Source: a bacterium
GTDB lineage: Bacteria > Electryoneota > RPQS01
DNA length: 64,000 nt
NCBI GenBank assembly: GCA_023382385.1
Contig: JAHDVH010000004.1
Location: 124,001-188,000 of the forward strand
Reading direction: 5' to 3'
The position numbers and the translations under genes were made by a program. Position 1 is the stretch's first letter. The number at the start of each line of letters is the position of its first letter. The notes below the pieces were generated by a model that searched no databases, was not told where the DNA came from, and worked only from the letters and a program-made list of their open reading frames with translations. Positions 17,303-27,507 of the stretch are shown in pieces.

Positions 17303-20300
17303 ATGATTCGGACAGCCGTTTTATTCTTGATTTCCGCAACTACGCTCTTTGCACAAACGGCATGGTGGGAACCGGCGGCGCCTCGACAAGGTGATGTCGT
17401 GACCTTTTATTATGACGCGATCGCAGGCACTCTGCCTGACAACGGGTCGCAAGTTTGGATGCACTGGGGAATTCTGGCCGCCAATGGCAACTGGAGCACT
17501 CCGCCGCAAGCGATTTGGCCGGCAGGCTCACAATTGCACTCCGACAATGTCGCCGTTCAAAGCCCGATGACAAACACGGGCAATCAGGTGTGGTCACTGT
17601 CAATCGACTTTGACGATTTGACGGAGGCCATCGCGTTTGTATTCACGGACCGGCAGAACAACTGGGATAATAACGCAGGCAATAACTGGTCGATACAGTT
17701 TCTGGCCGGGGGGACTGTGTCGTGGTGGACGCCTGCGGAGCCAGAACCCGGCGATGCTGTTACGATTTATTATGATGCGATTGCGGGCACACTGCCCAAC
17801 GGAGCAACCACTGTCATTCTGCACTGGGGAGTGAATGAAGCAGGTCATGGAAACTGGCGGCTGCCTCCGCAGATGATGTGGCCTGCCGGAACGGTCGCAC
17901 AGGGACAGGCGGCGCGTTCGCCGATGGTGAATCAGGGCAACGGATTATTCAGCGTGACCATTCAAACGATCGACACAATTTTCTCAATTCACTATGTGAC
18001 AACAGACGGCACGAACTGGGACAATAACGGCAATCAGAATTGGGACATCTTTCTTGAGGAGCCACCGGTTCCACTTTACTCTCACGTTATTTTTCGCTTC
18101 GATCCGCGCTCCGCATTTTCACAGTATAGCGGACAAATCAACTCGCTGAATCTGGCAGGTGCCTTCAACGGGTGGAGCACCAGCGCGACGCCGCTGACGA
18201 GGCTGGATGAGTATGGAAACCGCTGGGGCGAGGTGCAAATTCCCGTGGGGGACAATGAGTATAAATTTGTCATCAACGGAAACAACTGGCAGATTGATCC
18301 GGATAATCCGCGCAACGCACCGGGCGGATTCAATAATTCACTGTTGACCGTCGAACTGGATTCGCTGCCACAGGTCTTCGACATTCAGCCCGGCGAGAAC
18401 CGAGTCTTTACATTCGGAGTCCCGCAAACCATAACAGCAAAGGTACGCGGCGGGGACTTGGGGCCGGGGATTCTCGGAACGCCTGTTGTGCGCATCAATG
18501 GCTCGATAGTTTCGCCAACCTGGAATCCGGGGACCGGGCAATTGTCCATCGACTTGCCGACCAATATCAATTTAACAGAGGTCAGCATTCAAGCAACAGA
18601 CAGCGCCGGACGAACGTCGACTCGCTATCTTTGCTATGGATTCGTCGAAGGTGACGGCTACATGGCTGTGGATCCGCGCGAGGACTTACTGTATGAAACA
18701 ACTGAATCCGTGGACTTACGCAGCTTTGGAATATATTCGAATTCAAATGGCGATGCGCTCGAGATACGAACGCGTTTCCACAGTGCCTTGACTGCGAACA
18801 CGATGGCGATTCTGACTATTACTGCCGATGAAGGCAACTATAGTGCAATTTCCGGAATGCAGGCGGAATACGAAGTTGCGGGACTTGCATCGGGCGGTGT
18901 GGTGATTCCACTTTTGTCTCCGACGAGTCCGTACTTCGATGCGACTATTCACAACCGCATCCACTACGGCGGGATTGGCGGGGAGTCCGTGCCGATTACG
19001 GTTCAGGCTTTGGCCAACACGTTTGAATGCCACTTCGAGGTGCGCGATCTGGAGAATGCGCTCGGAAATTACCAAACAGCTTGGAACTACGCCTGTGTGA
19101 GTGCGGTGGCCGGCTCATCGGCGGACGGTTATGTTTCGGAAGTTGGCCCAGGTCAAGGTGGAATTGCGGGAATCGAAGAGCCGGACTATTATGACGCGAT
19201 TCTCTTCATGGCAGACGACGTGCAAAAGAAGAATTCAAAGAACTATGGATTGACACGACGAGTAACGTTTGATGCGCCGGGCCGCGGATTGGCGAGGATT
19301 GCACCGGAGCAGATTGGTCCGAATGTCGCACATCCCGGGCCGCTTTGCAGAATTCTGACGCGAGGCGCGCCGACGCGGATTCCCAGCAAGACCATCAGAG
19401 GGAGAGTGACTTCGCAGTTCGCGGTCAACAGCGCGTGGGTAATGCAGAATCAGACATTGCTGCCCGTGACGCTGACCGGAGACAGCTTTTCAGTTGCCGT
19501 GACGTTGGTCGAGGGAGATAATCTGTTTTCCCTGTTTGCGGTGGATGCCAACAACGATACCGGCCGCTCGGCGCAAATGAATTATCCTCTGCTGGTGGAT
19601 CATGCGCCTGTTCCGAACATCGTCATCAACATCGGTGATGCCTCTTTTTTCCTTGACGCATCGACATCAACCGATCCGCAAGGCGATAATCTGAGCTTTC
19701 AGTGGAGCGCCGATCCGGATAATCCCTCGCCTGTGACACTGAACAACGCCAATAGCGCGCAAGCAAGTTTTGTGATTCCTCAGGTATACGGGGAATACTA
19801 CTTTGACTTAATCGTTTACGATACGGAGGAAAACGCATCGCGGGCACGGACGTTTGTGCGCGTCGATGCGAACGGACAATCGCCATTCCTGAACAATCAG
19901 GCGGCGGAATGGGTGGAGAACGCAATTGTCTATGAAATCTTCCCGCGTGCCTATTCTGCAAGCGGAAGATTGGACGACATCACGGCGGACGTGGGGCGGA
20001 TCGCTGAACTTGGCTTCAACGCCATCTGGTTGATGCCGATTTTTGAAGGGCCGTCGGATCACGGCTACGAAATTACCGATTACTACACGGTCGAGCAAGA
20101 CTACGGCACGGCTGAAGACTTGCACGAACTCGTCGCTGCGGCGCACGCGCACGGCTTGCGTATCGTGCTCGACATGGTCATCAATCACACAGGAATCGGG
20201 CACCCCTTCATGCAGGATGCCATCCGTTACGGCAGGCACTCGCATTATTGGAATTGGTACGATCGGGATGGAAGCGGCAACTATACCTATTACTTTGACT

Positions 20301-21511
20301 GGCTGTCGCTGCCGAACTTGAATTTGAATAATCCTGAAACCGCTCGCTACTTCATTGACATGTGCAAGTGGTGGGTGACAGAATTTGACATAGACGGGTA
20401 TCGCTGCGACGTCGCATGGGGGCCGATGCAGCGCAGTCCGCAATTCTGGGTGGATTGGCGGCGTGAACTGAAGAAGATCAAACCGGAAATTCTGCTGCTC
20501 GCCGAGGCGGGGGCCAACGAATTCACCATTTACAATGACCGATTTGACTTATCCTACGACTGGAATCTGCATCACGAAGGCACGGCGGCCTTTACCAACA
20601 TGTTCCCGGCAATTCCTAACTTCACGAATCTGACCGCGCTGATCACGAACTACGGTTTCCCATGGCCGGAGTACAAGAATCCTTTCCGGTTCATGGAGAA
20701 TCACGACGAGTCGCGTTACGTCACGATCAAGACTCCGGCTCAGACGAAACTGGTGGCGGAACTCCTGCTTACGATTCCCGGTGTGCCGATGATTTACGCC
20801 GGACAGGAGATCGGAGAGACATCGCAGCGCGGCGTGATCAACTGGGGCAGCGATCCAAACGGCATGTTTCCGCACTACTATCGGCTGCTGAACGCACGGA
20901 AGCGGCTGCCCGCGATGCGCATCGGAGATTTCGACTTACTGACCACCGACGCGCCGGGGCCGTGTTACGCGTTTGCGCGGACTGGTGAAGGAATGGATCC
21001 CGTCATATTCCTTGGCAATTTCAGTTCCACCTCGCAGCTTGTGAATGTAAATCTTGATGCACAATTGCTGGGCATACACCCGGACTCGACGTATGTTGTC
21101 TCGGAGATCACAACTTCGACCAACTTCACACGGCTCGGGTCAGAGTTGACGACGATCTTCACGAGTCTCTCATCTTACTCGGGGCGCGTGTGGGTAATTT
21201 CCGATTCCGCATTCTCCACAGACGCGCGCGAGCTTCCAGCCATTCCCCGCAAGACGGAACTACTTGCTCCCTTTCCGAATCCGTTCAATCCGGTTGTGAC
21301 GGTTCCGCTTGAGTTGGCGAAGGCATCGCGAGTGACGTTGCGCGTGTTTGACGTGCTCGGGCGCGAAGCGGCAAGGCTGGCCGACGATATGATGCAGCCG
21401 GGTGTTCACGAATTCACGTGGGACGGATCGCGCATGTCAAGCGGCATTTATTTCGTGATGCTACAGGCGGACGGCGTGACGCAGACGAAGAAACTTGTGT
21501 TGATGAAATAG
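17303..21511 (+). CDS. Giant T9SS-exported GH13 alpha-amylase/pullulanase-like enzyme
   Basis: 1402 residues; GAGGTGA precedes ATG 17303. Order: signal peptide; two tandem CBM25-like starch modules (~20-135 and ~140-252, each WW.P..P..GD.V..YYDAIAGTLP); a CBM20/48-like E-set (~258-350); an Ig-like region; a DOMON-like module similar to the glucodextranase C-terminal binding domain (~450-690); a PKD-like domain (~765-860); a GH13 barrel (~868-1290); and a T9SS sorting domain (~1320-1402, PFPNPFNPVV). GH13 catalytic residues are Asp1036 (GYRCDVAWG), Glu1068 (LLAEAGA) and Asp1135 (ENHDESR). It should cut alpha-1,4 (possibly alpha-1,6) glucan at the cell surface. The exact product range cannot be read from sequence. 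The next gene begins inside its stop codon (TAGTG). Confidence 0.88.
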   Translation: MIRTAVLFLISATTLFAQTAWWEPAAPRQGDVVTFYYDAIAGTLPDNGSQVWMHWGILAANGNWSTPPQAIWPAGSQLHSDNVAVQSPMTNTGNQVWSLSIDFDDLTEAIAFVFTDRQNNWDNNAGNNWSIQFLAGGTVSWWTPAEPEPGDAVTIYYDAIAGTLPNGATTVILHWGVNEAGHGNWRLPPQMMWPAGTVAQGQAARSPMVNQGNGLFSVTIQTIDTIFSIHYVTTDGTNWDNNGNQNWDIFLEEPPVPLYSHVIFRFDPRSAFSQYSGQINSLNLAGAFNGWSTSATPLTRLDEYGNRWGEVQIPVGDNEYKFVINGNNWQIDPDNPRNAPGGFNNSLLTVELDSLPQVFDIQPGENRVFTFGVPQTITAKVRGGDLGPGILGTPVVRINGSIVSPTWNPGTGQLSIDLPTNINLTEVSIQATDSAGRTSTRYLCYGFVEGDGYMAVDPREDLLYETTESVDLRSFGIYSNSNGDALEIRTRFHSALTANTMAILTITADEGNYSAISGMQAEYEVAGLASGGVVIPLLSPTSPYFDATIHNRIHYGGIGGESVPITVQALANTFECHFEVRDLENALGNYQTAWNYACVSAVAGSSADGYVSEVGPGQGGIAGIEEPDYYDAILFMADDVQKKNSKNYGLTRRVTFDAPGRGLARIAPEQIGPNVAHPGPLCRILTRGAPTRIPSKTIRGRVTSQFAVNSAWVMQNQTLLPVTLTGDSFSVAVTLVEGDNLFSLFAVDANNDTGRSAQMNYPLLVDHAPVPNIVINIGDASFFLDASTSTDPQGDNLSFQWSADPDNPSPVTLNNANSAQASFVIPQVYGEYYFDLIVYDTEENASRARTFVRVDANGQSPFLNNQAAEWVENAIVYEIFPRAYSASGRLDDITADVGRIAELGFNAIWLMPIFEGPSDHGYEITDYYTVEQDYGTAEDLHELVAAAHAHGLRIVLDMVINHTGIGHPFMQDAIRYGRHSHYWNWYDRDGSGNYTYYFDWLSLPNLNLNNPETARYFIDMCKWWVTEFDIDGYRCDVAWGPMQRSPQFWVDWRRELKKIKPEILLLAEAGANEFTIYNDRFDLSYDWNLHHEGTAAFTNMFPAIPNFTNLTALITNYGFPWPEYKNPFRFMENHDESRYVTIKTPAQTKLVAELLLTIPGVPMIYAGQEIGETSQRGVINWGSDPNGMFPHYYRLLNARKRLPAMRIGDFDLLTTDAPGPCYAFARTGEGMDPVIFLGNFSSTSQLVNVNLDAQLLGIHPDSTYVVSEITTSTNFTRLGSELTTIFTSLSSYSGRVWVISDSAFSTDARELPAIPRKTELLAPFPNPFNPVVTVPLELAKASRVTLRVFDVLGREAARLADDMMQPGVHEFTWDGSRMSSGIYFVMLQADGVTQTKKLVLMK

Positions 21512-24186
21512 TGATAAGAAGAATCGTTTGCCTGCTCGCGATTCTGGCTTTTTCAATCGTGGGCTTGGCACAGACTCAGATTGTGAACGCCGGAGAGAAC
21601 CGTCCGTTCTTGATTGCGAATCGAGCCGGAACATATCTCTACGGCTCGTCGGGTGACGAATGGGATCAGGGTTGGATGGGGTTGTGGGTGAAGCGGGAAC
21701 GGGTGGCGGGGCCATTTTCCGTCGTCGACAATAAAGGGCACCGCAGATCGCTGGACAAGGCACGGTTTGAGGTTGCGAAGTCATCTGCAATGTGGCGCTG
21801 GGCGGACGGCGGAGAATTCAGGATTTACTTCGAGTCGTATCGGGACTCTCTGCTCTACGAGCCGATAGACTGGACAATTGAGCCGGCAAGCGCGTGGGTT
21901 CTGCCGGAGCCTCGAGAGAGACTTGCTGACGCATTTGCAGTTGAAGCGGATCGGCTTCCAGCTTTTTCGGGTACGGAAATCGATCGTGAGATTGTGTGGG
22001 CCGAAATTCAACTGCTGAATCTCCTTGCCGAAGAAGATTCGCTGCTTTATGCAGGGATACCGTGGTTTAATGAGGGGTGGGGTCGCGATACATTCATTTC
22101 GCTGCCGGGGTTGTTGGTGACGGGGCACTTTGATGCGGCGCGAAAGCTGTTGATGCGATTCGCCGGATGGATTGACCGCGATCCGAGCAGTCCGACATAC
22201 GGAAGAATTCCGAATCGCGTGCGACCCGGTGAAGATATCGCCTATAACACGGCGGACGGCACGCCGTGGTGGATGCGCGAAGTGTATGAATACGGCCTCT
22301 ATTCGGGAGATTACGCGCTGTGGGATACGCTGCTCTCGGATGGCGGCGCGCTGCGAGTCGCGCTGGACGCGGCGGTGGCGAAGAGTGACAGCTTCGGGTT
22401 TCTGACGCACGGCGATGCGGATACGTGGATGGACGCCGTTGGGCCTAAAGGACCGCACACTCCGCGCGGAAATCGTGCTATCGAGATTCAAGCACTGCAT
22501 TACGCCGCGCTCGATAATGCCACGCGGATGACGCGCAAGCCGAATCCGGCGTGGAAAGAAACGGCCAATAGGATTCGCCGGAACTTTTTGTCGGAGTATC
22601 TGGCATCGGCGGGTGATCATTTTTACGATCGATTAATGGCCGATGGCACGCCGGATACGACGATGCGGCCGAATCAGATGTTCACGTTTACCGCGCCTTA
22701 CACTCAGCTTGTGCCGCCGCAATTCGAACAAACGGTGACGAGGAAAGTCTCCAGCGAGTTATTTCATGAACATGGTGTGCTGAGTTTGAGTCCGCAGGAC
22801 ACTTGCTTTCATCCGTTTCATCAGGATTGGCACTATCCGAAGGACAATGCGTATCATCAGGGAATTGTTTGGGTGTGGAATTCGGGGCCTGCGAAATCGT
22901 TGTTGATCCGGCAAGGGCGCGGCGATTTGGCACTGAAGATGATGGACTACGAAGCCCGGCACATGCGCGAGCGCGGGATGGTGGGATCGCTGCCGGAGTT
23001 GTTCGATGCGGTGAAGCGACCCGAGAACAAATACATTGATTGGTCGGGAACGAGTTCGCAGGCATGGAGTCTTGCGGAATTTTTGCGCGCTACATATCAA
23101 GACTTTCTCGGCGTTCGTCCGGTGCTTTACGGCCGTGTCGAACCCTTCTGGCTGATCGCGCCGCGGATACCCATGGAGTGGGGATTAGTGCAAGCTCAAG
23201 TTACTTGCTCCGGCACTCCGATTGATCTAAGGATGCAACAGTTCAGCGACTCGACTGTCATTGAAGTCAAGGCAATTACGACACCGAAGAGTCCATTGCC
23301 CGTGAAATTTTTTGATGTAGCTCGAGGAGTGACAGGAGAGATCAATACGACCGATCCGCTGCGCGTGGTGTATCGCAAAAACGACGGCTATATGCTGGTG
23401 GACGGGAAGCCGACGTCGCAGAAGATTCTTGAAGGTTGGCCGTATGATAGTGGCCCGGAGGATCTGACATTCGCTCCGCCAATTACAAAGCTCGACTTTG
23501 CATCATTGAAAGACCCTGAATGGAGAGTGCTCAAGGGAAAAGACATTCATTGCGACATCCAGTATTCGCTCTTGATGGATCGCGTTGAGGATCCGGCGGG
23601 GGATGATGTCGGTGACGGGAGTTATGTCTATCCGACGGACGAGAATTTCCGCAAGGGGATACTCGATCTGCGGCAGTTTGAAGTGCGTGACGCGAAGGAC
23701 AGCTACTACTTTGAACTGACGCTTGACAACTTATGGCAACCGGGCTGGCATCCGGAATACGGATTTCAATTGACCTATGCTGCTATTTGTCTGCATTCGG
23801 ACGGAGCGTCACGCACGGATGTCGGTGCGAACTCCATTGAGACGCTCGACACTCCGTTTTCACGTGTCATTTATGTGGGCGGCGGGGTGCGGATCGAGAA
23901 CGAGCGCGGTGAGATCGTTGGTGAGTTCATTCCGAGAACCAACAAGGATGCGTTCGGATACGTTTCGTCAGCGACGATTTCCTTCTGTCTGCCGAAGTCG
24001 CTGTTTCCGACGCGGGACGAGAGTTGGGAATGGACAGTGCTCTGCGGCGCGCAGGATGATCATGGCGGTGCTGGCATCGGAGAGTTCCGCGCCGTAGTTG
24101 CCACCGCGGAACGCTGGAGCGGCGGAGGGAATTCAGGCGGTGGATCACACATTTACGACCGACTCAGCACGCTCGCGCAAGAGTGA
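21511..24186 (+). CDS. GH133-like glycogen debranching enzyme with glucodextranase-type C domain
   Basis: 891 residues from GTG 21511, overlapping the amylase stop by one base; this start gives a clean signal peptide (MIRRIVCLLAILAFSIVGLA). A longer in-frame start at 21418 would lie inside the amylase gene. The central region matches amylo-alpha-1,6-glucosidase/GDE proteins: WFNEGWGRDTFISLPGL at ~183-199, a Trp-rich PWWMREVYEYGLY, and HGDADTWMDAVGPKG at ~300. From ~690 the C-terminal 200 residues resemble the DOMON-like glucodextranase C-terminal binding module (DPAGDDVGDGSY..). With a signal peptide but no T9SS tag, it is probably periplasmic, removing branch points from imported oligosaccharides. 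Isomaltose-cleaving specificity is an alternative. Confidence 0.8.
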   Translation: MIRRIVCLLAILAFSIVGLAQTQIVNAGENRPFLIANRAGTYLYGSSGDEWDQGWMGLWVKRERVAGPFSVVDNKGHRRSLDKARFEVAKSSAMWRWADGGEFRIYFESYRDSLLYEPIDWTIEPASAWVLPEPRERLADAFAVEADRLPAFSGTEIDREIVWAEIQLLNLLAEEDSLLYAGIPWFNEGWGRDTFISLPGLLVTGHFDAARKLLMRFAGWIDRDPSSPTYGRIPNRVRPGEDIAYNTADGTPWWMREVYEYGLYSGDYALWDTLLSDGGALRVALDAAVAKSDSFGFLTHGDADTWMDAVGPKGPHTPRGNRAIEIQALHYAALDNATRMTRKPNPAWKETANRIRRNFLSEYLASAGDHFYDRLMADGTPDTTMRPNQMFTFTAPYTQLVPPQFEQTVTRKVSSELFHEHGVLSLSPQDTCFHPFHQDWHYPKDNAYHQGIVWVWNSGPAKSLLIRQGRGDLALKMMDYEARHMRERGMVGSLPELFDAVKRPENKYIDWSGTSSQAWSLAEFLRATYQDFLGVRPVLYGRVEPFWLIAPRIPMEWGLVQAQVTCSGTPIDLRMQQFSDSTVIEVKAITTPKSPLPVKFFDVARGVTGEINTTDPLRVVYRKNDGYMLVDGKPTSQKILEGWPYDSGPEDLTFAPPITKLDFASLKDPEWRVLKGKDIHCDIQYSLLMDRVEDPAGDDVGDGSYVYPTDENFRKGILDLRQFEVRDAKDSYYFELTLDNLWQPGWHPEYGFQLTYAAICLHSDGASRTDVGANSIETLDTPFSRVIYVGGGVRIENERGEIVGEFIPRTNKDAFGYVSSATISFCLPKSLFPTRDESWEWTVLCGAQDDHGGAGIGEFRAVVATAERWSGGGNSGGGSHIYDRLSTLAQE

Positions 24187-24210
24187 CCGGTCAAAAGCGA
24201 AACTTCAGAC

Positions 24211-25281
24211 ATGGCAAGTATAGAACTTCGGAACATTCGCAAACAGTTTGGCAACGCTTTGGTTCTGCACGATATCAGTTTCTCTGTCCGGGAAGACGAG
24301 TTTGTGGTGCTGGTCGGACCTTCCGGCTGCGGAAAGACGACGATTCTCAGAATGATTGCGGGACTGGAAGCGCCGACTTCGGGAGAGGTCTGGATCGGGG
24401 GCAGGAATATCACCAGCGTGCATCCGCGCGATCGCGATATCGCCATGGTGTTTCAGAGTTACGCGCTCTATCCGCATCTGAGCGTCTATGACAACATGGC
24501 CTTCGGTCTAAAGATGCGCAAAGTGCCTGCTGCAGAAATTGACTTGCGCGTGAAAGAGGCCGCCGAGTTCTTCGAATTAAGCGACCTGCTGCAGCGCAAA
24601 CCCAAGCAACTTTCGGGGGGACAGCGGCAGCGTGTGGCACTCGGGCGCGCCGTCGTGCGGCATCCATCGGCATTTTTGTTTGACGAACCACTTTCGAATC
24701 TCGACGCGAAACTTCGTGCACACACTCGAACCGAGATTTCCCGACTTCACAAACGTCTTAAGACGGCCATGGTCTACGTGACACATGATCAGATCGAAGC
24801 AATGACTCTCGGAGAACGAATCGTTGTGCTCAAAGACGGTGTCATCCAGCAGATTGACTCGCCGCTGAATGTTTACAGAAGGCCGGCAAACAAGTTCGTC
24901 GCCGGATTCATCGGTTCACCTGCCATGAATTTTATCGCGGGGGCGCGCGACGGCACGCACTTTCGTTCGGCAGCACTGCATTTTCCATTGCCACAGACTC
25001 TCTCAAGCGGAACGAACAAACTGACGTTGGGCCTACGTCCCGAACAGATTGGCGTGGGGGCGAAGGGAAACGGAAAAGTCGGATTCAATCTTCTGGTGGA
25101 CGTGGTCGAGCCGATCGGCAATGAGTTGCTCGTTTACGGAAGGATCGGAGATCAGGACTTGATCGTTCGCTGCGATCCGCGCACCGAGGTGATGCCGGAC
25201 ACAACATTGCCGGTATACTTTGATCCGAACGCAGTTCATTACTTTGACGCAGACAGTGAGCAATCGCTGCTGCGTGACTAA
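24211..25281 (+). CDS. malK: MalK/UgpC-type ABC transporter ATPase
   Basis: 356 residues, cytoplasmic. Walker A GPSGCGKTT (36-44), Q loop (FQSYALYPHL), signature LSGGQRQR (134-141), Walker B with Asp158-Glu159 (FLFDEP), H-loop His192, and a C-terminal TOBE/regulatory domain (~235-356) as in the shared ATPases of the CUT1 sugar family. It powers the MalE-MalF-MalG importer whose genes follow after one GH57 gene, an unusual split of the transport genes. Start ATG 24211 is the first Met before the canonical IELRNIRKQFG strand; the ribosome site is weak, so translation may depend on the upstream gene 24 bp away. Confidence 0.92.
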   Translation: MASIELRNIRKQFGNALVLHDISFSVREDEFVVLVGPSGCGKTTILRMIAGLEAPTSGEVWIGGRNITSVHPRDRDIAMVFQSYALYPHLSVYDNMAFGLKMRKVPAAEIDLRVKEAAEFFELSDLLQRKPKQLSGGQRQRVALGRAVVRHPSAFLFDEPLSNLDAKLRAHTRTEISRLHKRLKTAMVYVTHDQIEAMTLGERIVVLKDGVIQQIDSPLNVYRRPANKFVAGFIGSPAMNFIAGARDGTHFRSAALHFPLPQTLSSGTNKLTLGLRPEQIGVGAKGNGKVGFNLLVDVVEPIGNELLVYGRIGDQDLIVRCDPRTEVMPDTTLPVYFDPNAVHYFDADSEQSLLRD

Positions 25282-25292
25282 CATTTATTGAG

Positions 25293-27503
25293 ATGCAACA
25301 GCTACTCTTCACTCTTGCACTTCTTTTCACTATCTCCATGGCACAAGCGGGACAGCTGTATCTGAACATAATCTGGCATCAGCACCAACCGCTGTATTTG
25401 AATCCGGAAACCGACGAACTCTCGGGGCCGTGGGTGCGCACGCACGCCACCAAGGACTACTACGACATGGCGGCACTGCATGAACAGTTTCCCGAGATTC
25501 ATGCGACGATCAACTTGACCTCTTCCCTGCTCTATCAATTGCAGGATTACTACGTGAATCGTCTCGGCCCATTGGTCCGGATGGGCGAAGACGGAAAGCG
25601 TGAGTTGGATGCCGCGACATATTTCGCAAACTTCTACAGAACCGATCCCTGGATTGACCTTGCTCTGAAAGCTACCGATAGTTTTTCCGATGCGGACGTT
25701 GCAAAGTTGATTTCTGAGCCATGGAACGCTTTTGGTATTTCGGAAATACAAATTGCGAAGTTCCCGCAGTATGAGGCGCTGCGGGCGAAGGCTCGCGACA
25801 GTTTGACCACTGACGATCTGCGCGACATCAAGTCGTGGTTCTTCACGGCGCACTTTGATCCCGACTTTCTGCGCGGTTCTGCGGGCATTGATGTGAGTCT
25901 TGCTGATCTGATTGAAGAGCGCGGAGGAAAATTTTATCTGCGTGGGAAGGAGCATTTCAGCGAGCGCGACGCGAATAGATTGGTTGCCGAAGCGGCGCGT
26001 GTGGCAGAGGAGATCGTGCCGGTTCATCAACGGTTGCTGGCGAGCGGGCAACTTGAGATCATCACAACGCCATTTTATCATCCCATTCTCCCGCTCCTGA
26101 TTGACAGCGATGTGGCAAAAGTGTGTCAGCCGAAGAGTGAGTTGCCTTCACGCTACGCCTATCCGGAGGATGCGCACGCGCAGGTCATCAAAGGAATCAG
26201 TTTTTACGAGCGTCTATTCCGGAGAGCGCCCCAAGGGATGTGGCCTGCGGAGGGTTCCATTTCGCAGGGTGCCGCGAATGTATTTCGAGCACACAACGTG
26301 CGCTGGATCTGCGGAGACATGCATGTCTTGATGCGATCCAAGCCCGAAGGACTCGATGTCGCCAAACCATATCGAGTCAAAACCCCCGACGGCGATGTCG
26401 CAATCGTGTTTCGTGAAACCACACTTTCCGATCATATCGGTTTCACGTATCAGAACATGAAGCCGGATGAAGCGGTTGCGCATTTCACAAAGGAGATTCT
26501 GAGGTATGTGCCAAAGGAGAGCCAGAGCGACCGACTGCTTACGGTGATTCTGGATGGAGAGAATGCGTGGGAGTGGTATCGTTATGACTTGGACGCCAAG
26601 AGATTCCTGAACGGACTGTATGCGAAACTGACCGAACTGCGCGAGGAAGGGCTTGTCACCTGCGTCCATCCCACAGAGTATTTTCGCGGCAATCCCGAGC
26701 GCGGCATTCCTGCGCACCCGATTGAAGAGTTGACAGAAATTACCGAGTTGTGGCCCGGATCGTGGATCAATGCGAACTACGACACTTGGATCGGTGAACC
26801 CGAGGAAAATAAGGCCTGGGAGTATCTGCTCAAGGCGCGGCGTGCTCTCGAGAATTCGGGCTTGAAGCAACCGGATCCTTATGCGCCAATGGAGAAGAGT
26901 GCGCAGGGCGCGGCAATCTATCGCGCGTACGAGGCAATGTACGCAGCTGAGGGATCAGACTGGTTTTGGTGGTACGGGGCGGATCAGAGCGCGCCGGCCG
27001 GTGATCGGCCATTTGAAGAAGCATTTTTCGCGCATCTGCGCGCCGTTTATGGACAGATGCGCGAAGCCGGTGTTGATATCGAGACTCCCGAGCTTGAACC
27101 AATCCTCAGTCAGGCGAAGATTGCGACACAGGAGTCTGGCGGCGTCATGCAGCGCGGAGGCGAGATGCGCCGCGTGAGGTTCGAATGCGATGCGTCTTCC
27201 GAGCAGGTCAGCGTCGCAATATTCATCGTCGGTAATCAGTCGGCGCTTGGTGACTGGCAGCCAAACATTGTGCGCTTGCGCGATGACGGTGCGGCGGGCG
27301 ACCAAACGGCTCAAGATGGCATATGGTCTCTGGAAATCGAATTGCCTTTGGGAACGGAAGTGCAGTATAAATACACCAATTCCGGCGACGCAGGTATCTG
27401 GCTGCCGTCCGAGGAGTTTCCCCAGTCAAATCGTGCATTCACTGTGGACGGTGCATCCGGGGAAGTGATCGTGCATCGTTCTGTGTTTGGGGTGCGTGAT
27501 TGA
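25293..27503 (+). CDS. Exported GH57 alpha-glucan-acting enzyme with CBM20-like C domain
   Basis: 736 residues: signal peptide 1-19, GH57 catalytic region ~20-520 beginning LYLNIIWHQHQPLYLNPE, with nucleophile candidate Glu320 (GMWPAEGS) and acid candidate Asp421 (VILDGENAWE). A CBM20-like starch module forms the last ~110 residues (VSVAIFIVGNQSALGDWQPN). GH57 includes alpha-amylases, 4-alpha-glucanotransferases and amylopullulanases; the WHQHQP start and DGEN motif fit amylase/amylopullulanase types. No T9SS tag, so it is probably periplasmic. It sits between malK and malE, 4 bp ahead of malE, indicating that its products feed the ABC importer. Confidence 0.85.
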   Translation: MQQLLFTLALLFTISMAQAGQLYLNIIWHQHQPLYLNPETDELSGPWVRTHATKDYYDMAALHEQFPEIHATINLTSSLLYQLQDYYVNRLGPLVRMGEDGKRELDAATYFANFYRTDPWIDLALKATDSFSDADVAKLISEPWNAFGISEIQIAKFPQYEALRAKARDSLTTDDLRDIKSWFFTAHFDPDFLRGSAGIDVSLADLIEERGGKFYLRGKEHFSERDANRLVAEAARVAEEIVPVHQRLLASGQLEIITTPFYHPILPLLIDSDVAKVCQPKSELPSRYAYPEDAHAQVIKGISFYERLFRRAPQGMWPAEGSISQGAANVFRAHNVRWICGDMHVLMRSKPEGLDVAKPYRVKTPDGDVAIVFRETTLSDHIGFTYQNMKPDEAVAHFTKEILRYVPKESQSDRLLTVILDGENAWEWYRYDLDAKRFLNGLYAKLTELREEGLVTCVHPTEYFRGNPERGIPAHPIEELTEITELWPGSWINANYDTWIGEPEENKAWEYLLKARRALENSGLKQPDPYAPMEKSAQGAAIYRAYEAMYAAEGSDWFWWYGADQSAPAGDRPFEEAFFAHLRAVYGQMREAGVDIETPELEPILSQAKIATQESGGVMQRGGEMRRVRFECDASSEQVSVAIFIVGNQSALGDWQPNIVRLRDDGAAGDQTAQDGIWSLEIELPLGTEVQYKYTNSGDAGIWLPSEEFPQSNRAFTVDGASGEVIVHRSVFGVRD

Positions 27504-27507
27504 CGTG

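Noticed and set aside
21781-22620. 279-codon minus-strand frame inside the GH133-like gene
   Set aside because: Antisense to conserved catalytic motifs; Arg/Pro-rich shadow translation.
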